DNA of 64,000 bases from assembly GCF_009707665.1 (NCBI RefSeq), contig NZ_WLZW01000001.1, forward strand, positions 1,178,001 through 1,242,000, in the 5' to 3' direction. The notes beneath the pieces were generated by a model. The model was given only the letters and a program-made list of their open reading frames with translations, did not search any database and was not told where the DNA came from. Origin of the DNA: Planomicrobium sp. YIM 101495 (GTDB lineage: Bacteria; Bacillota; Bacilli; Bacillales_A; Planococcaceae). Positions 37,995 to 46,510 of the stretch are shown piece after piece (within the stretch, counting starts at the first letter, position 1; each line of letters begins with the position of its first letter). Made by a program: the position numbers and the translations under genes.

Positions 37995-38467
37995 CACTTT
38001 ATGATCTGAAAGCGAAAAAAACGGATGGCAACACGTATGAACTGGGAGAATACGCCGGAAAAGCGATGCTCATTGTCAACACGGCGACGAAATGCGGGTT
38101 ACGCAACCAGTTCGATGGACTCGAACAACTTCACAAAACGTATGCGGACGATGGTCTCGTCGTCCTCGGCTTTCCTTCCGACCAGTTCGGCCAAGAACTT
38201 GAAGACGGTGCAGAAGCTGAACAGTCATGCCGCATGAGCTATGGTGTGTCTTTTCCGATGCATGAACTCGTCAAAGTGAACGGCAAAGATGCCGATCCGA
38301 TCTTCAAATACTTGACCGAACATAGTAAAGGATTTCTCGGAAGCGCCGTCAAATGGAATTTCACGAAGTTCCTGGTAGACAAGCAAGGTAACGTCGTCGC
38401 CCGTTTCGCACCGAAGGATTCACCGGAATCGTTCGAGAACGAAATCAAGAAAGTTTTGGCCGAATAA
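37991..38467 (+). CDS. Glutathione peroxidase family (thioredoxin-dependent type)
   Basis: A 158-residue peroxidase with Cys35 in NTATKCGL as the peroxidatic residue, a FPSDQFGQ segment and KWNFTKFLVD near the end. Bacterial members usually take electrons from thioredoxin. It begins with ATGA overlapping the regulator stop and is probably induced by organic peroxide through that regulator. Confidence 0.93.
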   Translation: MTLYDLKAKKTDGNTYELGEYAGKAMLIVNTATKCGLRNQFDGLEQLHKTYADDGLVVLGFPSDQFGQELEDGAEAEQSCRMSYGVSFPMHELVKVNGKDADPIFKYLTEHSKGFLGSAVKWNFTKFLVDKQGNVVARFAPKDSPESFENEIKKVLAE

Positions 38468-38488
38468 TCGTAAGCTCAAAGAAGCAAG

Positions 38489-38538
38489 CAAAAAATCCCG
38501 CTCCTTGAACGACTTGTCCTTGGAAGCGGGATTTTTTC
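38489..38538. terminator. Bidirectional terminator
   Basis: AAAAAATCCCGCTCC and GGAAGCGGGATTTTTT arms between the convergent gpx and tctA genes. Confidence 0.85.
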
Positions 38539-40067
38539 TATTCCACTTGCTCCATTTTCTTTATCCGATGGTTCGTCTTATACGACTGCCAAATGGTGAA
38601 GAAAATGGACAATGCAGCGAGGATCAGGAAAATCAGTGAAATCGGGCGTGTCAGGAACAACGTCCAGTCCGGATCTGCCATGACAGCTCTTCTCAGATTC
38701 ACTTCAGCAATCGGGCCAAGGATGACACCGATGATGGCAGGCGCGAGCGAGAATTTATACTTGGTGAACAAGTAACCGATCAAGCCCATGGCAAGCAAGA
38801 TGTACAAATCCGTAAATCGGTTATTGAGCACGAATGTCCCGATGACACAGAGGACTAGAATGACCGGAATCAAAATGTGTACCGGTACTTGCGTCACTTT
38901 CATGAAGAAACGCATACCGAGAAATTGTGCGAATAACATCCAGAATGATGCCACGAGGAAGGCGAAGAAAATTCCACCGACGACGTTCGGTTCATTCGTG
39001 ATCAGAAGCGGTCCCGGCGTGATGCCGTGTACCATCAAAGCTGAAAGCAACACTGCCGTTACAGCAGATCCCGGGATGCCGAGTGCGACTGTCGGGATCA
39101 AGTCTCCCCCTACAGTAGAGTTATTTCCAGCCTCGGAAGCAATGACGCCTTCCTCACAGCCGGTCCCGAACTTCTCGGGATTCTTCGACCATTTTTTCGC
39201 TTGGTCATAGGCGACAATGTTCGCGATGCTTCCGCCAGCTCCAGGAATCGCACCGATAATCGATCCGATTGCGGAAGAACCGATCAATGTGCCCGGTTTT
39301 TTCAAGACGGTAATCAAGGTCTTGATCGGCTTCAAAACAAACTTGACGTTTTTCAACTTATCTTTTGCCCGGTTATCAGCATCTTTGTTCATTTCCGTCG
39401 TCTCCAATGAAACTAAAAGACGTGAAATGGCAAACATCCCGATTAGGACGACAAGGAATGGGATTCCTGCACGCAGTACCGTTAAGTCGAATGAAAATCG
39501 GGCGATTCCCGAAATCGGATCCGCTCCGACGGTGGCAATCAAAATACCGAAAAGCCCCGCAATCAGCCCTTTTACAACTGATTCTCCCGTTACACTGGCA
39601 ATGATCGTCAATGCGACAACAATGAGCGAGAACATTTCCCACGGCCCCATCATCAATGCAAACCGGGAAATTTGCGGTGCAATCGACACCAATATGATAA
39701 AGCTGATAATCGAACTTAAAAAGGAAGCCCAAACGCCGATGGATAATGCTTTCCCTGGCTCTCCATTTTGAGTCATCGGGTAAGCGTCAAAAGTGGTTGC
39801 CACTGATGAAGGTGTCCCGGGAATACCGAGCAATGCCGCAGTTATGAGTCCGCCAGACATCCCGCCGACAAACACACCGATCATGGCCGATACACCAGCT
39901 ACAGGGTCCATACCGAACGTCAGCGGCAAAGTCAGTACGATTGCCATGGCCACCGTAAAGCCAGGAATCAAGCCAGCCAATATGCCAACGATGACGCCGA
40001 TCATAATGATGATGAGAATACGCAACTGAAAAATTTCAGCGATTCCAAGTACAAGTAAATCGAGCAA
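38538..40067 (-). CDS. tctA: Tripartite tricarboxylate transporter large permease TctA
   Basis: A 509-residue TctA permease with about 12 hydrophobic segments and the family motifs GLIPGFTVAMAI, GIPGTPSSVATTFDAYPM and GAIPGAGGSIANIVAYDQA. It carries a carboxylate delivered by TctC. The start is TTG at 40067 behind AAGGGGG. It is the last gene of tctCBA. Confidence 0.95.
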   Translation of the reverse strand: MLDLLVLGIAEIFQLRILIIIMIGVIVGILAGLIPGFTVAMAIVLTLPLTFGMDPVAGVSAMIGVFVGGMSGGLITAALLGIPGTPSSVATTFDAYPMTQNGEPGKALSIGVWASFLSSIISFIILVSIAPQISRFALMMGPWEMFSLIVVALTIIASVTGESVVKGLIAGLFGILIATVGADPISGIARFSFDLTVLRAGIPFLVVLIGMFAISRLLVSLETTEMNKDADNRAKDKLKNVKFVLKPIKTLITVLKKPGTLIGSSAIGSIIGAIPGAGGSIANIVAYDQAKKWSKNPEKFGTGCEEGVIASEAGNNSTVGGDLIPTVALGIPGSAVTAVLLSALMVHGITPGPLLITNEPNVVGGIFFAFLVASFWMLFAQFLGMRFFMKVTQVPVHILIPVILVLCVIGTFVLNNRFTDLYILLAMGLIGYLFTKYKFSLAPAIIGVILGPIAEVNLRRAVMADPDWTLFLTRPISLIFLILAALSIFFTIWQSYKTNHRIKKMEQVE

Positions 40068-40091
40068 TTCAATAACCCCCTTCCTGCCCCA

Positions 40092-40565
40092 TCAGAAGAA
40101 TATGCCTGATGGGAAACGAATATAAAGCACATTTTCAAAGAAGAAATAAGTACTTAATGTCACGATGACTGCAACGCTTGATATGATGATCAGATCCTTT
40201 TTCTTTCTTGATCCGATGAGCACACCGGCACCGATGATGAACAAGATCGTCGTCACGACAAAGCCGATAAATTGCATTAAGAATATGTAAACAATGAATA
40301 GCAACACTGTCAGAAGAACTAATCTGTATTCCGTGTAAAATTCTTTCAGTGATTTCTTTGGCTTCGTTGCAGGCTTTCTTTTCCTCAATTCCACTACTTT
40401 CCCGATGATCAAAATCAAACTGAGGAAAGTCAATAATGCTGCGATCAATGTAGGAAAAGATCCCGGATCCAAATGCATTTCCGTCAAAGACGTATAATTG
40501 CCGGATTCCAGATAAACGACCAGACATAGCGCAATCAAAGCGAGGCCAATCAATATTTCTCCCAT
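40092..40565 (-). CDS. tctB: Tripartite tricarboxylate transporter small permease TctB
   Basis: A 157-residue protein with four hydrophobic segments and the TctB N-terminal pattern (ESGNYTSLTEMHLDPGSFPTL). It is the small membrane subunit of the TTT system. The ATG follows GGAGGTGA, and it precedes tctA by 24 bp. Confidence 0.9.
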   Translation of the reverse strand: MGEILIGLALIALCLVVYLESGNYTSLTEMHLDPGSFPTLIAALLTFLSLILIIGKVVELRKRKPATKPKKSLKEFYTEYRLVLLTVLLFIVYIFLMQFIGFVVTTILFIIGAGVLIGSRKKKDLIIISSVAVIVTLSTYFFFENVLYIRFPSGIFF

Positions 40566-40593
40566 TCACTCTTCACCTCCATCAAGTTCTTAA

Positions 40594-40627
40594 AAACAAA
40601 AAAGGGCCTGCCCGCCCCCTTTTGTTT
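40594..40627 (-). terminator. Intercistronic hairpin/terminator between tctC and tctB
   Basis: On the minus strand AAACAAAAGGGGG pairs with CCCTTTTTTGTTT and a T-rich tract follows. It sits 13 bp past the tctC stop. It probably stops part of the transcripts so that the binding protein is made in excess over the permeases. Confidence 0.75.
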
Positions 40628-40640
40628 ACAGCCGTTTCAT

Positions 40641-41609
40641 TTATTCCGCGATCTCCGCAGTGATTTCAGCAATCATGTCATTTTGTTCATTCAAGTATTC
40701 TTTATATGCTTCCGGTCCCATGAAGTTCACTGAAGAACCTACGTTTTCGATCGCATCGATGTATTCCTGATTGTTCGCTGTCGCTTCGAAAGCATCTCCG
40801 AGCGCCTCGATGATCGCCGGATCCGTTCCTTCCGGTGCAACGTATCCACGGTTGATACTCATCGACATTTCATAACCGCTCTCCTTAAATGTCGGGACGT
40901 CCGGCAAGTTGTCCACCCGTTCCTGTGTCCCGATGGCGATGAACTTCATATGACCTGCTTCGACGAATTCATTCGCTGATGAATAATCGACGATCGCCGC
41001 GTCAATATGTCCGCCCGCCAGTGCTTGGATCGCTTCACTCAATCCTTCATAGCCGACCAAGTTATAATCGATTTCCAGTTCACGCCCAAGCTGCTCCACC
41101 CAGACGCGTGGGATGCCGGCGACTGTACCACCGAAGCGGACTTCGTTGCTCTTGCCGTATTCCACGAACTCTTCCAATGTCTCTACGCCAAGATTATTGG
41201 ACACCGCCAAAATTTGATCGGAGGAGCTCATCGAAGCGATTGGAATGAACGTGTCATAGTTGATCGATGTAATATCCGTGTGGTGTGCAACAAGTAGGCC
41301 TTCGTGAATTTGTCCGATGTTATAGCCGTTCGCCGGTTTCTCGGATAGCTCCTCTAGGCCGACTGTCCCGCCAACACCCGCTGAGTTGATGACAACGAAT
41401 GAAGTGTCGATATTTTCCGAAGTGTGCTCTGCGACGAGACGCCCTTCAATGTCACTTCCTCCACCTGGTGCCCAAGGAATGATCAGCTCAATTTCCCGCT
41501 CCGGAAAATCTTCGGCAGATTCCGCGTTATCCGAACACCCTACTAGTGCAATCGCAGCAAGCGCCAAGGCTGCTGTTTGAAACAATGACTTCATTGATTT
41601 CTTCTTCAT
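40641..41609 (-). CDS. tctC: Tripartite tricarboxylate transporter substrate-binding lipoprotein TctC
   Basis: A 322-residue extracytoplasmic binding protein with a lipoprotein signal ending ALVGC and the TctC carboxylate-binding loop IIPWAPGGGSD. Substrate class is a di- or tricarboxylate or a related acid. The ATG at 41609 is preferred because GGAGG lies 9 nt upstream; two other in-frame ATGs 6 and 9 bp earlier are too close to that site. Confidence 0.93.
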   Translation of the reverse strand: MKKKSMKSLFQTAALALAAIALVGCSDNAESAEDFPEREIELIIPWAPGGGSDIEGRLVAEHTSENIDTSFVVINSAGVGGTVGLEELSEKPANGYNIGQIHEGLLVAHHTDITSINYDTFIPIASMSSSDQILAVSNNLGVETLEEFVEYGKSNEVRFGGTVAGIPRVWVEQLGRELEIDYNLVGYEGLSEAIQALAGGHIDAAIVDYSSANEFVEAGHMKFIAIGTQERVDNLPDVPTFKESGYEMSMSINRGYVAPEGTDPAIIEALGDAFEATANNQEYIDAIENVGSSVNFMGPEAYKEYLNEQNDMIAEITAEIAE

Positions 41610-41872
41610 TTTCATCATCCTCCGGTTATAGTATTGTCGGGTCCACCCGTGCAGCCATTTCATCTCGAATCGGCGTGCCATTCCTAAGTATCGTGTCCTC
41701 CTTCATTTTCCGATCACAACGATGCAGGTTTCTGCAAAAGCAGTAACGAATTAATATATTTCTTTAAACATTACAAAAATTATCATGGAAAGTAAAATTA
41801 AATATATTCACTATTATGATTAATAAAAATCATCATAGATTCAAATCTCTTTATCCGTCATTTTCATTCCAG
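41610..41872. promoter_or_regulatory. AT-rich upstream region of tctC with an inverted repeat
   Basis: This gene-free region holds the perfect repeat ATGATT-6 nt-AATCAT at 41816-41833, a possible operator. No two-component genes lie nearby and no other element was recognised. Confidence 0.35.
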
Positions 41873-41903
41873 CAAAAAAAGTACTGACAAGATTGTCAGC
41901 ACT
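41873..41903 (-). terminator. Terminator of the DUF488 gene
   Basis: On the minus strand AGTGCTGACA pairs with TGTCAGTACT and seven T follow. Confidence 0.85.
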
Positions 41904-41940
41904 CTTCTATATCACGCTATTGGATCACGTAAAACGGCAG

Positions 41941-42492
41941 TTATTCCTTCTTCGGATAGAGGACCCTCCCGTCCCCTTTCTCGATAGCAGGCGCACCCCA
42001 CACCGCCAATTCATGGTCAACCAGTTCTACCGTTTCCTTCTTGCCGTCGATGATATGCTTCACCTCGTGGCCGTTCGCAACTAGCCAATTGCTGATCAAC
42101 AGTCTATGGCAACGTGCCGGATGCCGCTCCGAGCAGCAATAGGCCACTTTCTGCATCGACGCCTTCTCCAGGAGTTCGTCGATTCCCTGCTGGAATTCTT
42201 TCGACAATGTATAATCTGCATAGTTGTGGAACGATTGATTGCGCCACCCTGCATTCACTTCGCTGTCCACATCCTTCGATTTCCGGCGTCTCCCGCCGAG
42301 CTTCGGAAAATGCTCATAGACGATTCCTTCAGCTTCAAGCCACACAGGAAACAGACCTTTTGAAAACTGTGGCCATTTGCGGCTTCCTGGATACGCCCGC
42401 ACATCCGCCAGCATTTCGATGCCTGTTTCTTTCAGCATCTTTTCAAAAAATTCCTTCGAATGATTCGAGTGCCCGATTGTATAAATGATCAC
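41941..42492 (-). CDS. DUF488 family protein
   Basis: A 183-residue DUF488 protein with TIGHSNHS at the N-terminus, LADVRAYPGSR and CSERHPARCHRLLIS, the Cys/His-rich family signature. Function is unproven. The GTG start follows AAGGAGGG by 6 nt. Confidence 0.9.
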   Translation of the reverse strand: MIIYTIGHSNHSKEFFEKMLKETGIEMLADVRAYPGSRKWPQFSKGLFPVWLEAEGIVYEHFPKLGGRRRKSKDVDSEVNAGWRNQSFHNYADYTLSKEFQQGIDELLEKASMQKVAYCCSERHPARCHRLLISNWLVANGHEVKHIIDGKKETVELVDHELAVWGAPAIEKGDGRVLYPKKE

Positions 42493-42600
42493 CGGTTTCC
42501 CTCCTTACAGCTCTTCCTCCTTCTATTCCTGTGTTGCTGCAAAACTAAACGTTAAGCCCCAGGAGTTATTGCCGCTTCCTGCCTTTTCTCAGGCACATGA

Positions 42601-42632
42601 AAAGACTGTCCGAATTTCCCGACAGCCTTTAC
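42601..42632 (-). terminator. Terminator of the dehydrogenase-metQ operon
   Basis: On the minus strand GGCTGTC and GACAGTC-type arms are followed by a T-run, 40 bp past the metQ stop. Confidence 0.8.
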
Positions 42633-42671
42633 CTAGATGATTCACTTGTAGTGCCAGATACCCTATGCCAA

Positions 42672-43502
42672 TTACCAAGAAGGGATGATCGCCCCGCTGA
42701 ATTCTTCTTCGATGAATTGCTTCACTTCATCGCTGTGGTACAGCTCCAAGAACTGCTTGATCGCCTCGTCATCCTTATTTTCTGTACGCGAAGCGACAAG
42801 ATTCACGAACGGCGAGTCGCTAGATTCACTGAAAATCGAATCTTCTGCAGGATTGTAGCCTGCCTCAAGTGCGAAGTTCGTGTTGATTGCTGCAGCGTCC
42901 AATTCGTTCAATTGGCGCGGAATTTGCGCCGAGTCCAATTCGATGAACTCATAATTATTTTCGTTTTCTGCAATGTCAAGAATCGTCGCAGCAAGCCCGA
43001 CGCCTTCCTCTACTTTCAAAAGTCCTGCCTGTTCAAACAAGGCAAGAGCGCGTCCGCTATTGGTCGGGTCACTCGGCAAACCGATTCGTGCGCCTTCCGG
43101 CAAGTCTTTGATGTCCGTATACTCAAGTGAGTAGATCCCCATTGGGAATGTCACTGTATCGTCGACACGTACTAGGTCAAGACCGCGGCTTTCATTCATC
43201 TCATCGAAAAACGGTTCTGTCTGAAATGAATTCAAATCGATTTCCCCTTCAGAGAGCGCAACGTTCGGCATCACATAATCCGAGAACACTTGCGTTTCGA
43301 TGGTGAATTCGAGTCCTTGCTCTTCTGCAAGTTCAGCTACTTTATTGACCACCTCTTCGTGCGGCCCGCCCGTTACACCGACAGTCAAAACACCGTCGTC
43401 CACTAAGCTTTCTGCTTCGCCGCTTGACGCCTCTTCTCCACCACAAGCTCCAAGTACCGCTACTGATAATACCAATAAACTTCCTGCTAATAATTTCTTC
43501 AT
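42672..43502 (-). CDS. metQ: MetQ/NlpA family substrate-binding lipoprotein
   Basis: A 276-residue NlpA-family lipoprotein with the lipobox VLGAC (Cys20) and the methionine-binding-protein pattern (GVTGGPHEEV, FSDYVMPN, DLNSFQTEPFF). It should bind methionine or a related compound for a MetNP-type ABC importer, but no metN or metP gene is in the window. Its ATG overlaps the stop of the dehydrogenase gene, so both are made from one S-box-controlled transcript. Confidence 0.9.
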   Translation of the reverse strand: MKKLLAGSLLVLSVAVLGACGGEEASSGEAESLVDDGVLTVGVTGGPHEEVVNKVAELAEEQGLEFTIETQVFSDYVMPNVALSEGEIDLNSFQTEPFFDEMNESRGLDLVRVDDTVTFPMGIYSLEYTDIKDLPEGARIGLPSDPTNSGRALALFEQAGLLKVEEGVGLAATILDIAENENNYEFIELDSAQIPRQLNELDAAAINTNFALEAGYNPAEDSIFSESSDSPFVNLVASRTENKDDEAIKQFLELYHSDEVKQFIEEEFSGAIIPSW

Positions 43503-44626
43503 GCCAATTCCCCTTCCAATGTCTCAATATGTTGTGTTTTACTTTCCACTCTTTTAATCGCTTCTCGAACGGAAGCTTCGGTGATCTCCTGTTCCATGTA
43601 ATGGATCGATTCTTGCGGCAAGACCGCTTTTTTGACGACTTGGCTAATCAACGCTTCGTCTTTCACATCCACCGAGAGATCTGATAGACGGATCGGCAAG
43701 CCCCACGTCTTGTAGTACTCGATGAGGCTGTCGAGTTCTTGCCAGTCCTCTTCAATCGCAAGCTGGACAAGAAGGCCATATGCGACCAGTTCCCCGTGCA
43801 GATGCTTCCGCGTGCCAGGTGCTGCTGTCAAACCGTTATGGATGGAGTGCGCTGCTGCGACGCGCCCTGCCTTCCCCCCGAACCCACCGACCATGCCGCC
43901 CGCCATGAAGATCTTCTCGGTGACACGCTTAAGTGCGTCAGTAACGATTCCTTGTTCAGCAGCTTGAATCGCTCCCGATGCGTCTTCCAACAAGACACCC
44001 TTGCACAGTTCCGCTGCCTGCTGGGAAATGCGGATCCGTACTGGCAACGTCTGCCCTTCATAAAATGCATCGAGCAGCGTCCGCGCCTCGTAGTATTTCG
44101 CGAGTGTATCCGCGATGCCAGCCTTCAAATAGCGCACCGGGGCCTCTGCGATGATCGCGGGCTCTGCCAGGACGAGCGTATTCACTTCCGGGAATTCCGT
44201 GAAGTGTGTGAAAGTCCCCGACTCATCATAAAATACGCTGAGCGGTGCCCATGCAGCGCATGTCGCGGCGATTGACGGAATCAAAACGACTTTGACGCCT
44301 GTCAATGCCGCCGCTGCTTTCGCCGTATCGAGCACGGTACCGCCCCCGATGCCGATGATCGCGTCCACCTGCTTCTCAGAAGCCTCCGAAGCGATTTTCT
44401 CAGCAACCTCTAACGTGCAGTGGCCTTCTAAGAACGTCGTATTTCCTTGTGCTTTGACCAATACTTCCTCCGGCAAATATGGCGCTGTCTTTTGCCACGC
44501 AGTGACACCTGCCACGACATGAAATTGTTTGATTGCTAACGTGTCGAGCAATGCCAGCAATTGTTCCAATACACCTTCACCGGTATCGAAATGTCCCGGT
44601 GCCCCTTTTACTATTGTCTCCACCAA
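43499..44626 (-). CDS. Iron-containing alcohol dehydrogenase family protein (GldA/HcxA-like)
   Basis: A 375-residue group III dehydrogenase with the NAD-binding segment GIGGGTVLDTAKA and metal ligands likely in GIADTLAKYYEA (Asp), AAAHSIHNGL (His) and RKHLHGELV (His). HcxA-type members reduce 2-oxo acids. Because an S-box precedes it and metQ follows in a 4-bp overlap, a role with a methionine-related 2-oxo or 2-hydroxy acid is plausible but not shown. I set the start at the TTG 44626, 9 nt after AAAGGGG; a TTG at 44635 abuts that site. Confidence 0.85.
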   Translation of the reverse strand: MVETIVKGAPGHFDTGEGVLEQLLALLDTLAIKQFHVVAGVTAWQKTAPYLPEEVLVKAQGNTTFLEGHCTLEVAEKIASEASEKQVDAIIGIGGGTVLDTAKAAAALTGVKVVLIPSIAATCAAWAPLSVFYDESGTFTHFTEFPEVNTLVLAEPAIIAEAPVRYLKAGIADTLAKYYEARTLLDAFYEGQTLPVRIRISQQAAELCKGVLLEDASGAIQAAEQGIVTDALKRVTEKIFMAGGMVGGFGGKAGRVAAAHSIHNGLTAAPGTRKHLHGELVAYGLLVQLAIEEDWQELDSLIEYYKTWGLPIRLSDLSVDVKDEALISQVVKKAVLPQESIHYMEQEITEASVREAIKRVESKTQHIETLEGELA

Positions 44627-44649
44627 GCGGAACAACCCCTTTCCGAAAA

Positions 44650-44830
44650 TAAGAAAATGCCTCTCTAAAAATAGAGAGGCATCAAAATAGACGATTTTGA
44701 GTTTATACCTCTCTTATCTTTCAAAATACAATGTGTATTTTGCAGGATGTAGCACCTTTTCCAAGTCATCTTGACTTGGAGTGGTTGCCGGGCTTCACAG
44801 GACCTGTCCCTCCGCCGCTCTTTATAAGAG
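44650..44830 (-). ncRNA. S-box (SAM-I) riboswitch with terminator
   Basis: The minus strand holds the SAM-I core: P1 strand CTCTTATAAAGAG, GGAGGGA, the invariant GCCCGGCAACC, and the closing GATAAGAG (complement at 44711-44718). Downstream is a terminator GCCTCTCT/AGAGAGGC at 44659-44680 with a T-rich tail. The P1 3' strand AAGAGAGG can instead pair with the terminator CCTCTCT, the standard anti-terminator. High SAM should switch off the dehydrogenase-metQ operon. Confidence 0.95.
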
Positions 44831-44857
44831 ATGTGCATATTCAGTTTTCTTCTTTTC

Positions 44858-44886
44858 ATACTATTCTAATATACAAATAATTGCAA
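44858..44886 (-). promoter_or_regulatory. Promoter of the S-box operon
   Basis: Minus strand TTGCAA (44881-44886), 17-bp spacer, TAGTAT (44858-44863), placed to start transcription about 20 bp before the aptamer. Confidence 0.75.
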
Positions 44887-45080
44887 GGGGCAAATTCAGT
44901 TCCTTTACTGCTGATTGAAAAAGAGAGCATTTTGAAATCCGAATGAGAGAGATCAGCCTGGAAGCGAAGAGAACTTTTTCCTCCTGGGCGTGTACCTTCT
45001 CTATGACTACCCAAAAGCCGTTTGATCCCGTCCATTCGCTGTTTACTCCCGATGCAAAAGGGAACATACTAGGTGAGATG

Positions 45081-45103
45081 GCAGCAAGGACGAACCTTGC
45101 TGC
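45081..45103 (+). promoter_or_regulatory. Leader hairpin before the Har/RclA-like gene
   Basis: A perfect 9-bp stem, GCAGCAAGG with CCTTGCTGC and a 5-nt loop, ends about 6 nt before the ribosome site of the next gene. It has no T-run, so it is a leader fold rather than a terminator. The rest of 44887-45124 contains nothing I could name; the T-box consensus is absent. Confidence 0.45.
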
Positions 45104-45124
45104 AGCAGAAAGGTGGATGTATGG

Positions 45125-46456
45125 ATGCAGCAGTTTGATGCGTTGATTATCGGATTCGGGAAAGCCGGAAAGACAGTAGCCGCAGGACTCGCGAAGAAAG
45201 GGTGGAAAGTCGCCCTCGTCGAGAAGGATGAAGAGATGTACGGAGGCACGTGCATCAACATCGCTTGCATCCCGACGAAAGCTCTCGTCCATGACGGCTT
45301 GCACGGAAAGCCTTATCAAGAAGCGATCGAGCGGAAAAATGCAGTTGTCGAGAAGTTGCGTGGAAAGAACTACGCCAGTCTGGCCGGACTCGACGAAGTG
45401 ACGGTCTTCCATGCAACCGCACGTTTTCTTTCCGACAAAGAAGTGGAAATTGATCGTGACGGAACGAAAGAAACCGTGAAAGCGAAACATATTTTCATCA
45501 ATACAGGAGCTGAAAGCATCATCCCGCCGATCAAAGGCGACGTCAATGCAGAAAACGTCTATACAAGCACGACACTGATGGAAACGAAGGAACTGCCAGA
45601 GCGGCTCGCAGTTGTCGGAGCCGGTCCGATCGGCCTTGAATTCGCTTCGATGTATGCATCATTCGGTTCGGAAGTGACCCTCATTTCGCCGGATGATGCA
45701 CTGCTTCCGGATGAAGATGAGGAAATCGCGTCTGAAGTTCAGAAGGAAATGGAAGCAGCCGGCATCTCTTTCGAATTCAGCGTGAAAGCGGAACGGATCG
45801 AGAAACGGGAGAACGGTTCGGTGAGACTAAGCTTGTCGGACGGTGGACAAGTAACGGCGGATGCAGTACTCCTTGCGACCGGACGCAAACCGAATACAGA
45901 AGGGCTCGGGTTGGAGAACACCGGCGTACAGATGGATGACCACGGCGCGATTAAAGTGAACGCCAATTTGGAGACCGCTGTCGAAGGCATTTATGCACTC
46001 GGCGACGTGAAAGGTGGGCCGCAATTTACCTACATCTCGCTCGATGACTCACGTATCGTCATGGATGCCCTGTTCAAGGACGGCAAACGCACACGCGACT
46101 CTCGCAGCAACGTTCCTTACTCCATTTTCATCGATCCACCGCTCGCACGCGTTGGGCTGACTGCGCGCCAAGCGGAAGCGCAAGGATTCGCGATCATGGA
46201 AGGTTCGCTTGAAATCGTTGCACATCCGAAAGCTCATGTCATCGATGATTTGCGCGGACTATTTAAAGCCGTTGTCGACAAAAAAACCGGACACATCCTT
46301 GGTGCCAGCTTATTTGGTCCTTCCTCTCCGGAGTTGATCAATCTCATTAAGATGGCGATGGATCTTGACGTAACGTATACGTTTCTGCGTGATCAGATTT
46401 ACAATCACCCAGTCATGACCGAAGCGTTCAATACATTGTTCGATATCGAAAAATAA
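45125..46456 (+). CDS. Pyridine nucleotide-disulfide oxidoreductase, RclA/Har-like
   Basis: A 443-residue flavoprotein disulfide reductase: FAD motif IIGFGKAGKT, redox pair Cys43 and Cys48 in GGTCINIACIPTK, NAD(P) motif VVGAGPIGLE and the C-terminal catalytic pair HPVMTE. GGTCINIACIPTKALVHDG is close to RclA and Har enzymes that reduce hypothiocyanous acid and protect from oxidants. The ATG at 45125 has AAAGGTGG 8 nt upstream; a GTG at 45113 overlaps it. Confidence 0.88.
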   Translation: MQQFDALIIGFGKAGKTVAAGLAKKGWKVALVEKDEEMYGGTCINIACIPTKALVHDGLHGKPYQEAIERKNAVVEKLRGKNYASLAGLDEVTVFHATARFLSDKEVEIDRDGTKETVKAKHIFINTGAESIIPPIKGDVNAENVYTSTTLMETKELPERLAVVGAGPIGLEFASMYASFGSEVTLISPDDALLPDEDEEIASEVQKEMEAAGISFEFSVKAERIEKRENGSVRLSLSDGGQVTADAVLLATGRKPNTEGLGLENTGVQMDDHGAIKVNANLETAVEGIYALGDVKGGPQFTYISLDDSRIVMDALFKDGKRTRDSRSNVPYSIFIDPPLARVGLTARQAEAQGFAIMEGSLEIVAHPKAHVIDDLRGLFKAVVDKKTGHILGASLFGPSSPELINLIKMAMDLDVTYTFLRDQIYNHPVMTEAFNTLFDIEK

Positions 46457-46460
46457 AGGC

Positions 46461-46501
46461 AAAAAAGCTGCACGGCCATAAAATGGCGAGCGCAGCTTTT
46501 T
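46461..46501. terminator. Bidirectional terminator
   Basis: AAAAAGCTGC and GCAGCTTTTT arms with an inner GCCAT/ATGGC stem, between convergent genes. Confidence 0.9.
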
Positions 46502-46510
46502 CGTGTTCAA

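Noticed and set aside
44887..45124. T-box leader before the Har/RclA-like gene
   Set aside because: The conserved AGGGTGGNACCGCG element and a terminator are both absent; only a simple leader hairpin is present.
44943..45146. A 67-codon plus-strand frame before the Har/RclA-like gene
   Set aside because: It has no ribosome site and runs into the start of the next gene in another frame.
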